From Oligoflexia bacterium (GTDB lineage Bacteria > Bdellovibrionota > UBA1018 > CAIPTA01 > JAALKR01), in NCBI GenBank assembly GCA_011087955.1, contig JAALKR010000017.1:1-42141 (forward strand): 42,141 nucleotides of DNA. Direction: 5' to 3'. Numbering within the stretch: the stretch's first letter is position 1; every line of letters starts with the position of its first letter. A program made the translations under genes and the position numbers. Of the stretch, positions 8,901 through 17,309 are shown piece by piece. The notes beneath the pieces are model-generated. The model was not told where the DNA came from and ran no database searches. It saw only the letters and a list, made by a program, of their open reading frames with translations.

Positions 8901-9718
8901 AACACGTAACTGCGCTCAAAAATAAAAATCATGAGCGATTTGCTAAAACCGTGGACGTGACAAACTTGCTTGTGTCTGCTTCCATAACGATTTCAAAATC
9001 CGATATAGAACAAGATTCACACGGTACCAACAGATCTTCCACGGTAGAGAGTAATATCGATACAGCAGCATCCATTAACGGCAATCTCTTTGCCGGTCTG
9101 ACTATTGCTGGTAGCGGCTTCCACACGTCGTCTAGTGCGGGCTCTAACGTAAGCAAATCAGTGAAAACATACAAGAACTGGTTTCTAATCCGTACACACA
9201 TTGATTCCGCCGGTATGGATTCGAATGCTACTAATGCTACAGGTAAGACAATTAACGCTGAATACGCTACCTTCTCTCTAGATGTGCAGACGATGAAGTG
9301 TGTGTCCTTTCGGCCGAAGTGGCATACACCAGGAGCCAATGTGGAAAAGCTCATGCATCCTGGATTCTTAATCTGCGGCGACCTCAAGGACCCGCGTAGA
9401 GACGACTACGAGACAATCGAAGAAACCTGGTATTATACTTACCTTTACTTCCGAAATAATAACTCCGGCTTTACTAATACTGCTTCTAGCCTGGTGGAGC
9501 GACCTTGGACGGTGATGATGCGCGGAGAACAATTGTTTGAAAAATTCCGTGATATTCTTGCCAATGAATCGGCTCAAATTGAACTCGAATCACAAGTGAT
9601 ACCAGACCAGCGAAGTACTTTACGTCGGGCCTACCGGGTTTTCCGCGACCAACGAGGCCATCAATTCCTGAGTTCTCCAGGACTGCTCAAACGATTGGTG
9701 ATTATTCCCCAGGAATAA
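5903..9718 (+). CDS. Very large lipoprotein of unknown function (1271 residues)
   Basis: I do not recognise the family. The N-terminus is a lipoprotein signal: a hydrophobic stretch at about 19-32 followed by LAAC with the lipidated Cys at 33, and Ser-Ser after it (outer-membrane sorting likely). Residues about 45-330 hold beta-rich segments, such as NVGFRVYVG followed by a DGVIKWELEEEFE stretch, that recall Ig-like repeats. Residues about 796-832 form an Ala/Lys/Glu-rich helix likely to be a coiled coil. Around 1010-1095 is a Ser/Thr/Gly/Asn-rich stretch with alternating polar and apolar residues (for example SINGNLFAGLTIAGSGF) flanked by aromatic and charged residues. More than a dozen cysteines are spread through the mature protein, consistent with disulfides outside the cytoplasm. 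It has its own promoter (5805-5833). The Shine-Dalgarno is weak (GAGG about 13 bases before ATG). It appears to be a single-gene unit. Confidence 0.85.
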   Translation: MKTSNNAPQEKASLPSPFQALLILYLATILAACSSAEQEGPKTNSELATFRLTDVWTETSDQPSAQPTTLVRRRVTFYTRAKDVATTESLQANVGFRVYVGSELKGTPSTTIDGVIKWELEEEFEKDQVLDYRLYEFHIEATPPYSGFRIRRVQVNFQKEGKQAGIDITDGTRSAPLATAPSTKVATFNGTLVNPKPKFFPVSTRVSSHSDVPYAISKATGKRNQLMFKMQTCMLKESENLQKVRTGLNFKIYTDAVFEGEDKKEIITANDGVDAPIVSDGCFYFPIHFKSFSYFAQQAWYPMDTKICSSNDTHGDHCFEYVFYFNPSKRFGIGKQDYVHNQGHAQTQLTNFEPPAEEFIFGSKKFELLAELRKPSIFAKGYSATFLGRTYRIDSDLNMSSVRRYQIVMEPKIKHWTIDNPERLEDLQSGSVNVKLLLRKSHGESIHEFPLSALSEVLRKKEAACFSSKSIFDLLHDQKLREWCYARSYMDHVSRRVKVDQGVVADIFDLEFEDIRYVTSRNILMMELALDRQNLKEDELEIQSKTFISTFSPLKEDAYRRWAKQYDQYFNQESGTRIRIAELDYTDAVSAVYTKSLEDAGLGDAEALQKFLANLPNDVIYATDGMTLNKKMDSNIPYSRQANIIYEALEEQDDEDGVNLPHPESIDEILNIVDQADNRELYSDNYVELRKSAMADSEKNSLPVPINIYRIQNALATKSDHRIAEEFPFSDEDFDIVIASQRPKIRPDQRPSKTQGFLYLYKLEGTGNSAEKSLANPDLKRILESTCDAVYPITHYAEAKKEAKLAAKLAYDRAAEQYKAQQKILCKMHDMISTKLYEGVELNDTKAHSNCEELRPLCIRPMVRFRDTDANWFERRIFGLTGIAGEADTSPELSCDNSLETNDVEQLSKLFRGDLELIESMTAGTMHWLIELLEPVARKWLRHAPFAKVRNEVLRRNNPTMRLDEILVHPDDEPELYEARFLRDRCKRDPFHYLNIDITEHVTALKNKNHERFAKTVDVTNLLVSASITISKSDIEQDSHGTNRSSTVESNIDTAASINGNLFAGLTIAGSGFHTSSSAGSNVSKSVKTYKNWFLIRTHIDSAGMDSNATNATGKTINAEYATFSLDVQTMKCVSFRPKWHTPGANVEKLMHPGFLICGDLKDPRRDDYETIEETWYYTYLYFRNNNSGFTNTASSLVERPWTVMMRGEQLFEKFRDILANESAQIELESQVIPDQRSTLRRAYRVFRDQRGHQFLSSPGLLKRLVIIPQE

Positions 9719-9854
9719 CATTGCACTGCACACACAGCACACGGAAAATTTTAGAAAAACTCCCTTTTTAGCTTGCCTTTCTCCGCCTAAGTACCATTAT
9801 GTAAGAGGAAGAGCGTACTGCATAAAAACATATTGCACAAGGAGACCTGAATCA

Positions 9855-10757
9855 ATGGCAATAGCAAAACGACTGATTGTTTTCCTTCTGACAAACATGC
9901 TGATTATCGGGACAGTTTCCGTAGTCATGTCGCTGCTGGGGATTGGGCACTACCGCACTGCCGGCGGCCTAGATATGACCGCACTAATAATTTTCTGTGG
10001 CCTTTTTGGTATGGGAGGCGCATTCATCTCCCTACTAATGTCTAAGATGATGGCCAAGTGGATGTACCGCGTGCAAATCGTTACGCCAAGCTCTGATGGA
10101 GCTGCTGGTGAGATTGCACAGAAAGTGCACAATATCGCCCGTGGCGCTGGGCTTTCTAAAATGCCGGAGGTGGGTATTTATGACAGTCCAGAAGTAAACG
10201 CATTCGCCACTGGGCCATCGCGCAACAATTCACTCGTCGCCGTATCAACTGGCCTCCTGAACTCGATGGACCGTGATGGCGTAGAGGGCGTACTTGGTCA
10301 TGAAGTGGCACATATTGCGAACGGCGATATGGTAACAATGACCTTGCTCCAAGGTATCGTAAACACATTTGTGATGGTAATTGCACGAGTAATTGCTTTT
10401 GCGATTGATCAGTTCTTACGAAACGATGACGAAGGCGGCGGGCTCGGTTGGATGGCTCACATGTTCGTCGTTCTCGCACTAGAAATGCTACTCATGCCCC
10501 TAGGTATGCTGGTGATTACTGCGTTCTCTCGGCACCGAGAATTTCGTGCAGACGCGGGAGCCGCACAGTTTGTTGGCCGAGATAAAATGATTTCTGCTCT
10601 AAAAAGCTTGGAGCGAAATGTTCATGCGGCTAGTTCAGGGGACGATGGTGCCATCGCTACAATGAAAATTAACGGCAAACGCTCAAAGTTTATGGCCTTG
10701 TTTTCAACACACCCAGATATTCGCGACCGTATCCGTGCCCTCGAAATGATGGGGTAA
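9855..10757 (+). CDS. htpX: Membrane zinc protease HtpX
   Basis: 300 residues, peptidase family M48B. HtpX degrades damaged inner-membrane proteins and is typically part of the envelope stress response. Two N-terminal transmembrane helices (about 7-28 and 42-62) precede the catalytic part facing the cytoplasm. The zinc motif HEVAH is at 149-153 and the third ligand Glu lies in SRHREFRAD near 229. Two more hydrophobic segments lie between them (about 163-186 and 203-223). AAGGAG precedes the ATG by about 10 bases. Weak promoter-like hexamers exist in the 136-base upstream gap but none is convincing. The downstream gene is convergent. Confidence 0.95.
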   Translation: MAIAKRLIVFLLTNMLIIGTVSVVMSLLGIGHYRTAGGLDMTALIIFCGLFGMGGAFISLLMSKMMAKWMYRVQIVTPSSDGAAGEIAQKVHNIARGAGLSKMPEVGIYDSPEVNAFATGPSRNNSLVAVSTGLLNSMDRDGVEGVLGHEVAHIANGDMVTMTLLQGIVNTFVMVIARVIAFAIDQFLRNDDEGGGLGWMAHMFVVLALEMLLMPLGMLVITAFSRHREFRADAGAAQFVGRDKMISALKSLERNVHAASSGDDGAIATMKINGKRSKFMALFSTHPDIRDRIRALEMMG

Positions 10758-10791
10758 ATGGTGACTGAGCTAGCTCTCGAAGCACCTTGAC

Positions 10792-11493
10792 CTAGCTTCC
10801 TGTGTTCTTTAAGGCTTCACAATACATGCGAATCATAGATCGATATTTTTCCAGATCCTGGGGCTGCATGTGTACAATCTTAATGCCCAAGCTGAGTAGT
10901 TTATGGTCCATATCTGGGAACTTTTCTAATGAGATACGCATTAAGCGCGCATTAATCTGGTTTAGTTCCTCGCCGTTATTAATGCATAAATCAAACACTG
11001 CTGATGCCCCTAACTCCATAGACTCAAAGTTAGGATTTGAGGCCTCTACCAAGCAACTATCGAGGGTAAAATTAAGCACTCGATAGACTTCCATGGCACT
11101 TGCGAAATGAATTACTGCAACGCTGGGAGCAAGAATTTTTTCTTGGTGAGTAATTGTATCTAAGCGTGGATACCTCCTCCGCCAAGGCACTTCTTCCAAG
11201 CTATTATCGTTTACCAAAACATTTAGGCGCTCCAATTGATACTCGTCTAATGTACCAAATTTAAGATTATAGAAGCGACCTTTCCAATTAAATTCTCGCG
11301 TGAAATACATGGGATAGGAGACGCCTCCAATTTTCACCTTTACTTTCTTTCCAAGTAGCTCACCGTATTCTTTTTTAGCCTTATCGAAGTCAAAAACGTA
11401 GAGAGAACCATAGCGGGAAGTAATTGCCTCAAGGCATCGCTCCTTATCGGCAAAATTAAACTTCAGCTCTAACTCAGCATAGCGCTTTCCCAC
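10792..11493 (-). CDS. Hypothetical protein, possible PilZ-like beta domain
   Basis: 233 residues, no signal peptide or membrane segment, so cytosolic. Residues about 48-97 (KKVKVKIGGVSYPMYFTREF and following) form a beta-rich stretch loosely like a PilZ domain, but I cannot see the RxxxR and D/NxSxxG c-di-GMP motifs, so this is only a resemblance. The C-terminal half is predicted helical. It lies 36 bases downstream of arcA on the same strand and may be the last gene of the arginine transcript, although nothing in its sequence ties it to arginine use. I would call it a protein of unknown function. Confidence 0.65.
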   Translation of the reverse strand: MGKRYAELELKFNFADKERCLEAITSRYGSLYVFDFDKAKKEYGELLGKKVKVKIGGVSYPMYFTREFNWKGRFYNLKFGTLDEYQLERLNVLVNDNSLEEVPWRRRYPRLDTITHQEKILAPSVAVIHFASAMEVYRVLNFTLDSCLVEASNPNFESMELGASAVFDLCINNGEELNQINARLMRISLEKFPDMDHKLLSLGIKIVHMQPQDLEKYRSMIRMYCEALKNTGS

Positions 11494-11529
11494 TGATTAT
11501 GCCCCTCCCACATTAATTTATCATGTACT

Positions 11530-12753
11530 TTATTCCTCTAAACTCCGACGTAGTGGCATCGTCATGCAACGTGGACCCCCGCGCCCACGAACCAACTCAG
11601 CCCCGCCTACTTCGAAAACTTCCACTCCTCTGGATCGTAAGCTCTCATTAGTCCGTTCGTTGCGCCTGTAGGATACCACAGCCCGAGGTCCGAGAGCGAA
11701 CACATTTGTCCCGTCGTTCCACTGCTCTCTATGGCGAGCCTCGGAGCCATCTGCCGTCTGCAAAAGCTCAATTCCTGGTTGTAGAGTTTGAACCAAGTCA
11801 GGGTATGTTTGCCCCCCATTGATGGTTTCCATCTGGATCGGATTCCTCCCTTTGGACGGGAAATAGCGAATGATCTCCGTCTTCTTCTCAAAAGCATCTG
11901 GATAGTAGAGCACCAGGTTCTTATCTACCATTGTAAATACAGTGTCTAAATGCATGAAGGAGCGCATCGCCGGGATGGTGACCTCATACACTTCGTCAAA
12001 AAGGCCCGCGGCAAAAAGTTTCTCTGAAACTAATCGAATAACAGCCCCATTCGTTCGTTCGGAATTTCCAATAAACAATCGTCCCGCATCAAACACGATT
12101 ACGTCGCCACCTTCAATGGTAAACGGATTAATATCGGTTTCTTGAGCGCCATAAAGGAATAGGTTATTGGATGGAGACTTTAAATCTTTAATATCACCTT
12201 TGGCCATCCACTCTAACGCAAACTTGGAAAGAATCGTCTCGCGATGGCGTACATCATAAAAGGCATTAGAGGAAATAATCTTGTCCTTCACCACAGCCGC
12301 CGGGTCTCGCATAAAATAGGAATTTGGAATCGGAGGAATCAAGAAATGTTCGCTCTTATGCAGATGGATTCCTAACTCGTTCCAGGCCTCCGCGAAGGTC
12401 AGACCAGAAAATAACATTTCAATCTCACGAGAGCGATCACCAATTTTTAAAATGGCTTCCGATATGGATTGCAAGTTAAGAAATTCAAAAATTTCTGTCC
12501 AAAGTGCTTCTCGCCATTTGCTGTTTTCTAGGAGTTCTGCGATCTGCTCTTCCAAATAGAACACCTCCGCCCCTTTGGAGCCCAAGACACCTGCGAACGA
12601 CTCATGCTCCCGCTGCATCCCCTTCAAATAAGGAATATCGTCAAAGAGCAAGGCATGCATATTTTTAGGATTAATCCGATCTATTTCCCGCCCAGGTCGG
12701 CGGACCATCACCGCTTCCAGATTTGCATATTCATTTTCAATAAAAAATTTCAT
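11530..12753 (-). CDS. arcA: Arginine deiminase
   Basis: 407 residues. It converts L-arginine to L-citrulline and ammonia in the cytosol. The guanidino-modifying enzyme catalytic set is complete: Asp150 (SYFMRD), Glu214 (TIEGGD), His268 and Asp270 (FMHLD), and nucleophile Cys396 in [10 protein letters not shown]. The N-terminus [14 protein letters not shown] is typical. Its length matches ADI. The start ATG is preceded by AGGAG overlapping the stop codon of the upstream dihydrolase-like gene 8 bases away, so the pair is probably translationally coupled. arcB (ornithine carbamoyltransferase) and arcC (carbamate kinase), which usually accompany arcA for ATP formation, are absent from the window. 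Confidence 0.95.
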   Translation of the reverse strand: MKFFIENEYANLEAVMVRRPGREIDRINPKNMHALLFDDIPYLKGMQREHESFAGVLGSKGAEVFYLEEQIAELLENSKWREALWTEIFEFLNLQSISEAILKIGDRSREIEMLFSGLTFAEAWNELGIHLHKSEHFLIPPIPNSYFMRDPAAVVKDKIISSNAFYDVRHRETILSKFALEWMAKGDIKDLKSPSNNLFLYGAQETDINPFTIEGGDVIVFDAGRLFIGNSERTNGAVIRLVSEKLFAAGLFDEVYEVTIPAMRSFMHLDTVFTMVDKNLVLYYPDAFEKKTEIIRYFPSKGRNPIQMETINGGQTYPDLVQTLQPGIELLQTADGSEARHREQWNDGTNVFALGPRAVVSYRRNERTNESLRSRGVEVFEVGGAELVRGRGGPRCMTMPLRRSLEE

Positions 12754-12761
12754 TCCTGCTC

Positions 12762-13712
12762 CTAAAAATACCTCATCTTCATACAGAAAACTGAGCCGCC
12801 GGCTTTCAAAAACTCACTGGTTTCCACCTCAATTGGACGGAAACCTAAACGGCGTAGTTCAGTAGCAAATGTTGGAGTCCCTCGTTGCAAAATTACGTGA
12901 ACATCGTCTGGACAATCACAATTGCAGCAAGCAAACTGTGTATTCTCCTTCGAACCCACTTCAATAACATTAGGAAAACCCATATGAATCAATTCCAAGC
13001 TTGGCTTATCGAAGGCTTCTGGACAGATTACCACGGTCGTCGGGTTCAAAATCGACATACATAAATCTAAGTGATAGTAATATTCACTCTGCAAATGTAA
13101 AGGAACAATCTTAAAACCGAAGCGTTCGGATAGTTCATAGTAAGCATCTTTACTCGTGCGGTGCCCGTATCCACCCCAAATTAAATTTAATGGAAAATGT
13201 ATGAGCGCATCACCATTACCTTCAAAGGTCAGACCTTTGTTCTCTAAGGAGTAAACCTTGTAGCCCTGCTCTGTATACCAAGAGTGGAAAAAATCCACCT
13301 CTCCAACTCGATAATTTGAGCTCATTTGAGAGAGAAGTACGCTTTTTTTCCCTCTTTCATCGATGAATGGAAAGCTCTGGTTAGCACAAAATACCATGTC
13401 GGGAAAATCGGGCTGGCCATCGATCACCTCCACCTTATAGCCGAGCCGAATGTAGGAAGCCCGTAGTTCCTCCCATTGCAACCGGGCAAACCCCATATCC
13501 ACGACGTTCAAACCGCCATCTGGACTACGCATGTATGGATTAATCGCGTATTCAATACGAAAATACTGAGGCGCACACATCAAGACTTTCTGTGGAAAGC
13601 GCCGATTTGTAGCACGAAGCTGATCATTCCCAATCAACTGCTCTAAAGTTTCCGGTTTCTCAATTAGCATCCTGCTGTCATACGCCAAGGCGAGCAAAAA
13701 ATCATTGCCCAC
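12762..13712 (-). CDS. Arginine dihydrolase/amidinotransferase-fold hydrolase (ArgZ-like)
   Basis: 316 residues from a GTG at 13712; an ATG at 13670 is an alternative start. The core is the guanidino-modifying fold: Asp105 ([10 protein letters not shown]), Glu164 (FEGNGD), His214 (HLDL), Cys310 ([12 protein letters not shown]). The segment [17 protein letters not shown] is characteristic of the group containing the N-terminal domain of cyanobacterial ArgZ/AgrE, which hydrolyses arginine to ornithine, CO2 and two ammonia. In that enzyme an Asn in the FxAN motif is reported to matter for the second hydrolysis, and Asn111 here is equivalent by position. Related dimethylargininase-type or citrulline hydrolases (CtlX) are alternatives. 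It sits directly upstream of arcA and divergent from the rocD operon, consistent with delivering ornithine to RocD. A TATAAT lies just upstream (13730-13735). Confidence 0.8.
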   Translation of the reverse strand: MGNDFLLALAYDSRMLIEKPETLEQLIGNDQLRATNRRFPQKVLMCAPQYFRIEYAINPYMRSPDGGLNVVDMGFARLQWEELRASYIRLGYKVEVIDGQPDFPDMVFCANQSFPFIDERGKKSVLLSQMSSNYRVGEVDFFHSWYTEQGYKVYSLENKGLTFEGNGDALIHFPLNLIWGGYGHRTSKDAYYELSERFGFKIVPLHLQSEYYYHLDLCMSILNPTTVVICPEAFDKPSLELIHMGFPNVIEVGSKENTQFACCNCDCPDDVHVILQRGTPTFATELRRLGFRPIEVETSEFLKAGGSVFCMKMRYF

Positions 13713-13720
13713 ATAGCCTT

Positions 13721-13735
13721 ATGCTAAGCATTATA
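13721..13735 (-). promoter_or_regulatory. -10 box and overlapping palindrome for the arginine genes
   Basis: On the minus strand a perfect TATAAT (13730-13735) lies upstream of the dihydrolase-like gene. A perfect inverted repeat ATGCT-A-AGCAT (13721-13731) overlaps it, placed where a repressor would block RNA polymerase. No good -35 at 16-18 bases was found (TTGGAA is 20 away). A transcript from here would start only about 10 bases before the GTG at 13712, which favours the ATG at 13670 or a very short leader. Confidence 0.4.
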
Positions 13736-13747
13736 CTAAAGGAGTCC

Positions 13748-13776
13748 TTGACCGCTTCCAAGCAACGCCATACTCT
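13748..13776 (+). promoter_or_regulatory. Candidate sigma70 promoter for methyltransferase-rocD
   Basis: TTGACC (13748-13753), a 17-base spacer and TACTCT (13771-13776, four of six consensus bases). Transcription would begin near 13783, about 18 bases before the ATG at 13801. It is back to back with the minus-strand -10 at 13730-13735, so both arginine-related units share an 88-base control region. Confidence 0.45.
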
Positions 13777-13800
13777 GCAAGCCGGCAAAAGAGGAAGTCT

Positions 13801-14685
13801 ATGAGTAGTAAGTCTATGAGCAGAAAGGTTGTTAGCCTCGACAAGTTCGCCCTCTACGAGGCCTCCGTCCAAAACCCCGAGCATGACGTGACGATAGTTG
13901 CAGACTACTATAGGGACATTAACGGGAAGGATCCTCAAATAATACGCGAGGATTTCTGCGGGACCTTTTCCTTCTGTTGCGAATGGGTCAAAAGACACCC
14001 CAAGAACAAAGCTATAGGCCTCGACCTTTGTCGAGACACATTGAACTATGGCAAAAAACACCACCTATCTAAGTTGACCAAGGAGGAGCAGAGCCGCCTA
14101 ACAGTACACGAGCAAAACGTGCAGTCAAAAACAAAAAAGGTGGACGTGATTGTAGCCTGTAATTTCTCCTATTTTATTTTCAAGACCCGCAAAGAAATGA
14201 TGAAATACTTTAAATATACGCTTAGGTCCTTAAAAGATGATGGAGTTTTCGTGCTGGACTTTTTTGGTGGACCGGAGGCAGAAACGGTAATGATCGAGAA
14301 GCGAGCGATTACTAACGATAAGATCCGTAGCTTTAATTATATCTGGGACCTCGGGAAATTTAATCCTATCACCCGCGAAGGCACATTCTATATCCATTTT
14401 CGCTATCCAAAAGGTGGACCGCGACTGGATAAAGCCTTTGCTTATGAGTGGCGCATGTGGTCCATTCGGGAGATTCGAGATATGCTCACCGAAGTTGGCT
14501 ATAGCAGCTCCCATGTATATTGGGAAGCAGACGATGATGATGGTGAAGGTGACGGTACTTTCTATCGCACCGAGGCTGAAGAAAATGATCCGACCTACCT
14601 TGGATACATCGTCGCAACTAAGCAAAAGACAGAGCCTCGTGGCAAGTTAGGGAAGCGCGTTGCCGGTATTATGGAAGAAGGCTAA
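13801..14685 (+). CDS. Class I SAM-dependent methyltransferase, substrate unknown
   Basis: 294 residues. The Rossmann SAM-binding core is visible: motif I region REDFCGTFSFCCEWVKRH with the acidic end of beta-2 in AIGLDL, then VDVIVACNFSYFIFKTR (motif IV region) and LKDDGVFVLDFFGG. The opening LYEASVQNPEHDV is characteristic of a conserved bacterial methyltransferase group whose substrate I cannot name. AGAGGAAG precedes the ATG at 13801. The start region is duplicated (period 15 bases), which creates a second in-frame ATG at 13816. rocD follows 12 bases downstream, so the two are one operon. Whether it acts in arginine metabolism is unknown. Confidence 0.85.
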   Translation: MSSKSMSRKVVSLDKFALYEASVQNPEHDVTIVADYYRDINGKDPQIIREDFCGTFSFCCEWVKRHPKNKAIGLDLCRDTLNYGKKHHLSKLTKEEQSRLTVHEQNVQSKTKKVDVIVACNFSYFIFKTRKEMMKYFKYTLRSLKDDGVFVLDFFGGPEAETVMIEKRAITNDKIRSFNYIWDLGKFNPITREGTFYIHFRYPKGGPRLDKAFAYEWRMWSIREIRDMLTEVGYSSSHVYWEADDDDGEGDGTFYRTEAEENDPTYLGYIVATKQKTEPRGKLGKRVAGIMEEG

Positions 14686-14697
14686 GTGAGGTTTTAA

Positions 14698-15912
14698 ATG
14701 AATTCCAAACAATTTCTGGAACTAGAAAACAAGTATGGCGCCCATAATTACCACCCTCTACCAGTAGTACTTTCTAAGGGCCAAGGTGTTTTTGTCTGGG
14801 ACGTAGAGGGGAAAAAATATTTTGATTTCCTTTCGGCTTATTCGGCGGTCAACCAAGGGCATTGTCACCCAAAGCTTGTGAAAGTAATGCAGGAGCAAGC
14901 GGGAAAACTGAGCCTCACTTCTCGGGCTTTTTATAACGATTGCCTGGGGCCCTATGAAAAATTTATTACAGAGTTTTTTGATTATGACAAAGTTCTTCCA
15001 ATGAACACTGGTGTGGAAGGTGTTGAAACCGCCATTAAGTTAATGCGTAAATGGGCTTATTTGAAAAAAGGCATCGCTGAAAATGCGGCGAAATTAATCG
15101 TTATGAGTGGCAATTTCCACGGCCGCACTATCCTAGCAGTTTCCATTTCTACAGACCCGGAGTCTCGCAAAGGTTTTGGCCCTTACATGCCAGGAATCGA
15201 AGTGATTCCTTATAACGATATTGATGCTCTAAAAACCTCTATCAAAGCCGATGGGAATGTTGCTGGCGTGCTACTGGAGCCGATTCAGGGCGAAGCTGGT
15301 GTTTTTGTTCCAGACGCGGGTTATCTGCAGCAGGTGCGCAAGGTTTGCTCTGAAAATAATATATTAATGATCGCTGATGAAGTCCAGACTGGCTTGGCGC
15401 GAACAGGACGCATGCTTTGTGTAAATCATGAAGAGGTTCGTCCGGACCTTTTGATTCTTGGCAAAGCACTTTCAGGCGGAATGCTCCCCGTTTCAGCAGT
15501 TCTTGCCGATGATGAAGTCATGATGTGTATTAAGCCGGGTGAGCATGGTTCTACTTATGGCGGTAATCCAATTGCTTGCCAAGTGGCCGTTGCAGCTCTG
15601 GAAATTTTGCGCGACGAAAACCTAGCGGAAAAGGCCGATTCTCTAGGCGAAGTTTTTCGCGAAGAGATGCGCGCTATGGACTACCCTTGGATTAAAGATG
15701 TCCGAGGCAAAGGACTCTTAAATGCGGTTGAAGTAAAAGCTGGTGGCCGTGTCGATGCTTGGGACATTTGCGTAAAAATGAAAGAGAACGGCGTATTAGT
15801 CAAACCAACGCATAACAATATCATCCGCTTTGCTCCCCCACTCGTGATTAGCAAAGCAGAATTGAAAGACGCCTGCCAGATTATACGGGATACCCTTACT
15901 GGTTTTGTTTAG
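14698..15912 (+). CDS. rocD: Ornithine aminotransferase
   Basis: 404 residues, class III PLP aminotransferase. It transfers the delta-amino group of ornithine to 2-oxoglutarate, giving glutamate-5-semialdehyde and glutamate. The family start [17 protein letters not shown] is clear. Other motifs are [54 protein letters not shown] and GKALSGG with the PLP lysine at about 256. The length is typical. It follows the methyltransferase gene by 12 bases. With arcA and the dihydrolase-like gene nearby, it completes a route from arginine to glutamate semialdehyde. PdxST, encoded in this window, makes its cofactor. Its 3' end overlaps the convergent redoxin-like gene by 17 bases. Confidence 0.95.
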   Translation: MNSKQFLELENKYGAHNYHPLPVVLSKGQGVFVWDVEGKKYFDFLSAYSAVNQGHCHPKLVKVMQEQAGKLSLTSRAFYNDCLGPYEKFITEFFDYDKVLPMNTGVEGVETAIKLMRKWAYLKKGIAENAAKLIVMSGNFHGRTILAVSISTDPESRKGFGPYMPGIEVIPYNDIDALKTSIKADGNVAGVLLEPIQGEAGVFVPDAGYLQQVRKVCSENNILMIADEVQTGLARTGRMLCVNHEEVRPDLLILGKALSGGMLPVSAVLADDEVMMCIKPGEHGSTYGGNPIACQVAVAALEILRDENLAEKADSLGEVFREEMRAMDYPWIKDVRGKGLLNAVEVKAGGRVDAWDICVKMKENGVLVKPTHNNIIRFAPPLVISKAELKDACQIIRDTLTGFV

Positions 15913-17041
15913 CCTTAAGACTCTTTTCTAATTGAAATATCTTGATTGTGTGGGCAACTAGGTCGCGCTCCATTTTTAAATTGCTAAAGTCAACTGCGTC
16001 CACTTCACTTACGAAGTCAATCACGGCTCGAATAAGGCGAGCGCCACGGGCTTTTGGAGACGACCCAACACGTTTCACTAGAAATGCAAGCGCCTCTGTC
16101 AAATAGGTGACTGTTTCGGAGTCGACTTCTTGCCCAGATTTATTAAATGCTTCCTGCGCTCGTTTAGGAAAATCCCGCACCTGTTTTGCTAGTCGGCCTG
16201 CCGGTATACTATTGTCATCCTGCAATTCTTCCGGTGAATAGAAACAGACTTCATCTTGCTCCAAAGCACCAATTATCGTCTTTGTGTTCGCCTCAGCAAA
16301 TGCTTGGTCCATCTTTATTATATCATCATAGTCTTTTCTTTTAAGTCCACCGGTGTATTGGACGGCCTCACCTTGTGAGTGAGGGATCACAACAATACCA
16401 GAACTGGTCTTGGCTAACCTAGTTTGATCGTCCGGGAGAAGCGAAGGCGTGAAGAAGCCTTCATTGGAGGGATCGGGAAATTCTACGCCCGTAAAATTTC
16501 GAACCACCTCCCACGCGAGGTGATCATTATAGTGGGCCCCATAATAAGCTTTGGCAACAGCCCCCGTTGATTCAATCAAAAAATGAGCCGGTCTATCAAA
16601 CTGTCCATTGCCCATCTCCGCCAGCTGTTCACGAGCGTTAGCTTCAGCATCCATAAATCCAGAAAGCATTCTCGGTGGCACAGACATTTCTAAATAACGC
16701 TCTTCCAAGCCATATCTGCGATACATCTCCCTCTCTGGATCTACAATAATCTCCGTTTTCGGGTTATCTAATTTTTTGAAATTCTCGGGAAAATATTCCT
16801 TTTCAGAACAAAAAACTGTGATCACACGAATGCCTTGATCCCGTAGAGACGGAAAAATTTGATTCACTTTATGGAAATGGTCGCTAGATTGGGAACAGCG
16901 GGCATGCCCATAAAAGATGAGCCAAACCCTGCCACTCAGCGGGTACTCAAAAACAACTTCTTCGTCTTTGAGATTTAACCCCTCAAAGGTAGGAGCCAAA
17001 GACCCCTCGTCTACCTTTCTCCTGGAATTTTCCCGCTTCAT
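15896..17041 (-). CDS. Redoxin-like protein with a C-terminal helical extension
   Basis: About 381 residues from the ATG at 17041; a TTG at 17053 is less likely because GGGGA sits between the two. Residues about 10-175 resemble a peroxiredoxin/AhpC-TSA thioredoxin fold: GSLAPTFEG, then the strand [18 protein letters not shown] carrying a single candidate peroxidatic Cys, then [10 protein letters not shown] and [16 protein letters not shown]. The usual Pro-x-x-x-Thr/Ser-x-x-Cys pattern is not intact, so peroxidase activity is uncertain. The remaining 200 residues are mostly helical and charged and match nothing I recognise. It is cytosolic, with no signal peptide. It lies alone on the minus strand, divergent from nrdA, with its last 17 bases overlapping rocD. 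Confidence 0.7.
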   Translation of the reverse strand: MKRENSRRKVDEGSLAPTFEGLNLKDEEVVFEYPLSGRVWLIFYGHARCSQSSDHFHKVNQIFPSLRDQGIRVITVFCSEKEYFPENFKKLDNPKTEIIVDPEREMYRRYGLEERYLEMSVPPRMLSGFMDAEANAREQLAEMGNGQFDRPAHFLIESTGAVAKAYYGAHYNDHLAWEVVRNFTGVEFPDPSNEGFFTPSLLPDDQTRLAKTSSGIVVIPHSQGEAVQYTGGLKRKDYDDIIKMDQAFAEANTKTIIGALEQDEVCFYSPEELQDDNSIPAGRLAKQVRDFPKRAQEAFNKSGQEVDSETVTYLTEALAFLVKRVGSSPKARGARLIRAVIDFVSEVDAVDFSNLKMERDLVAHTIKIFQLEKSLKAKQNQ

Positions 17042-17209
17042 GATTTTCCCCAACCCAATAGTACGGCTGAATTGGATAAATTACAAAATATTGTGGAAAA
17101 CTATACTTGCGCTGCTTTGAAGCATTTTAATTTTGACACAACCGCAAAGAATATTAGCTCTTTACAAAAAAAAATATTTCGGCCTCTAACGATTCTTCAC
17201 TTCCGCGGC

Positions 17210-17239
17210 TTGACCCCAGCAGAACCTCTACGATATTTT
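17210..17239 (+). promoter_or_regulatory. Candidate promoter for nrdAB
   Basis: TTGACC (17210-17215), an 18-base spacer and TATTTT (17234-17239). The transcript would start about 65 bases before the nrdA ATG. The whole 268-base gap between the redoxin-like gene and nrdA is AT-rich and otherwise without a recognisable gene. A partly palindromic ACAAAATATTGTGG at 17083-17096 is too far upstream and too short in its core to be called an NrdR box. Confidence 0.35.
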
Positions 17240-17309
17240 TGGACCTGATATCAGAGTTAGATTTCTATTAGCTAGAGTTCATTTGATTACCAGTTAATTT
17301 GGAGGGGAA

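Noticed and set aside
8362-9387. Antisense open frames of 137 and 152 residues opposite the large lipoprotein gene
   Set aside because: No family motifs and no ribosome sites; the plus-strand frame has a signal peptide and runs through without a stop.
10767-10776. GAGCTAGCTC palindrome after htpX as a terminator
   Set aside because: It has no loop and no T run, and the larger GAAGC/GCTTC pairing nearby is only five bases with a long loop.
13702-14064. 120-residue minus-strand frame between the two arginine units
   Set aside because: It covers the methyltransferase start and shared promoters and shows no recognisable motif.
17083-17096. NrdR box upstream of nrdA
   Set aside because: ACAAAATATTGTGG is two bases short in the core relative to the NrdR consensus, stands alone rather than as a pair, and is over 200 bases from the gene.
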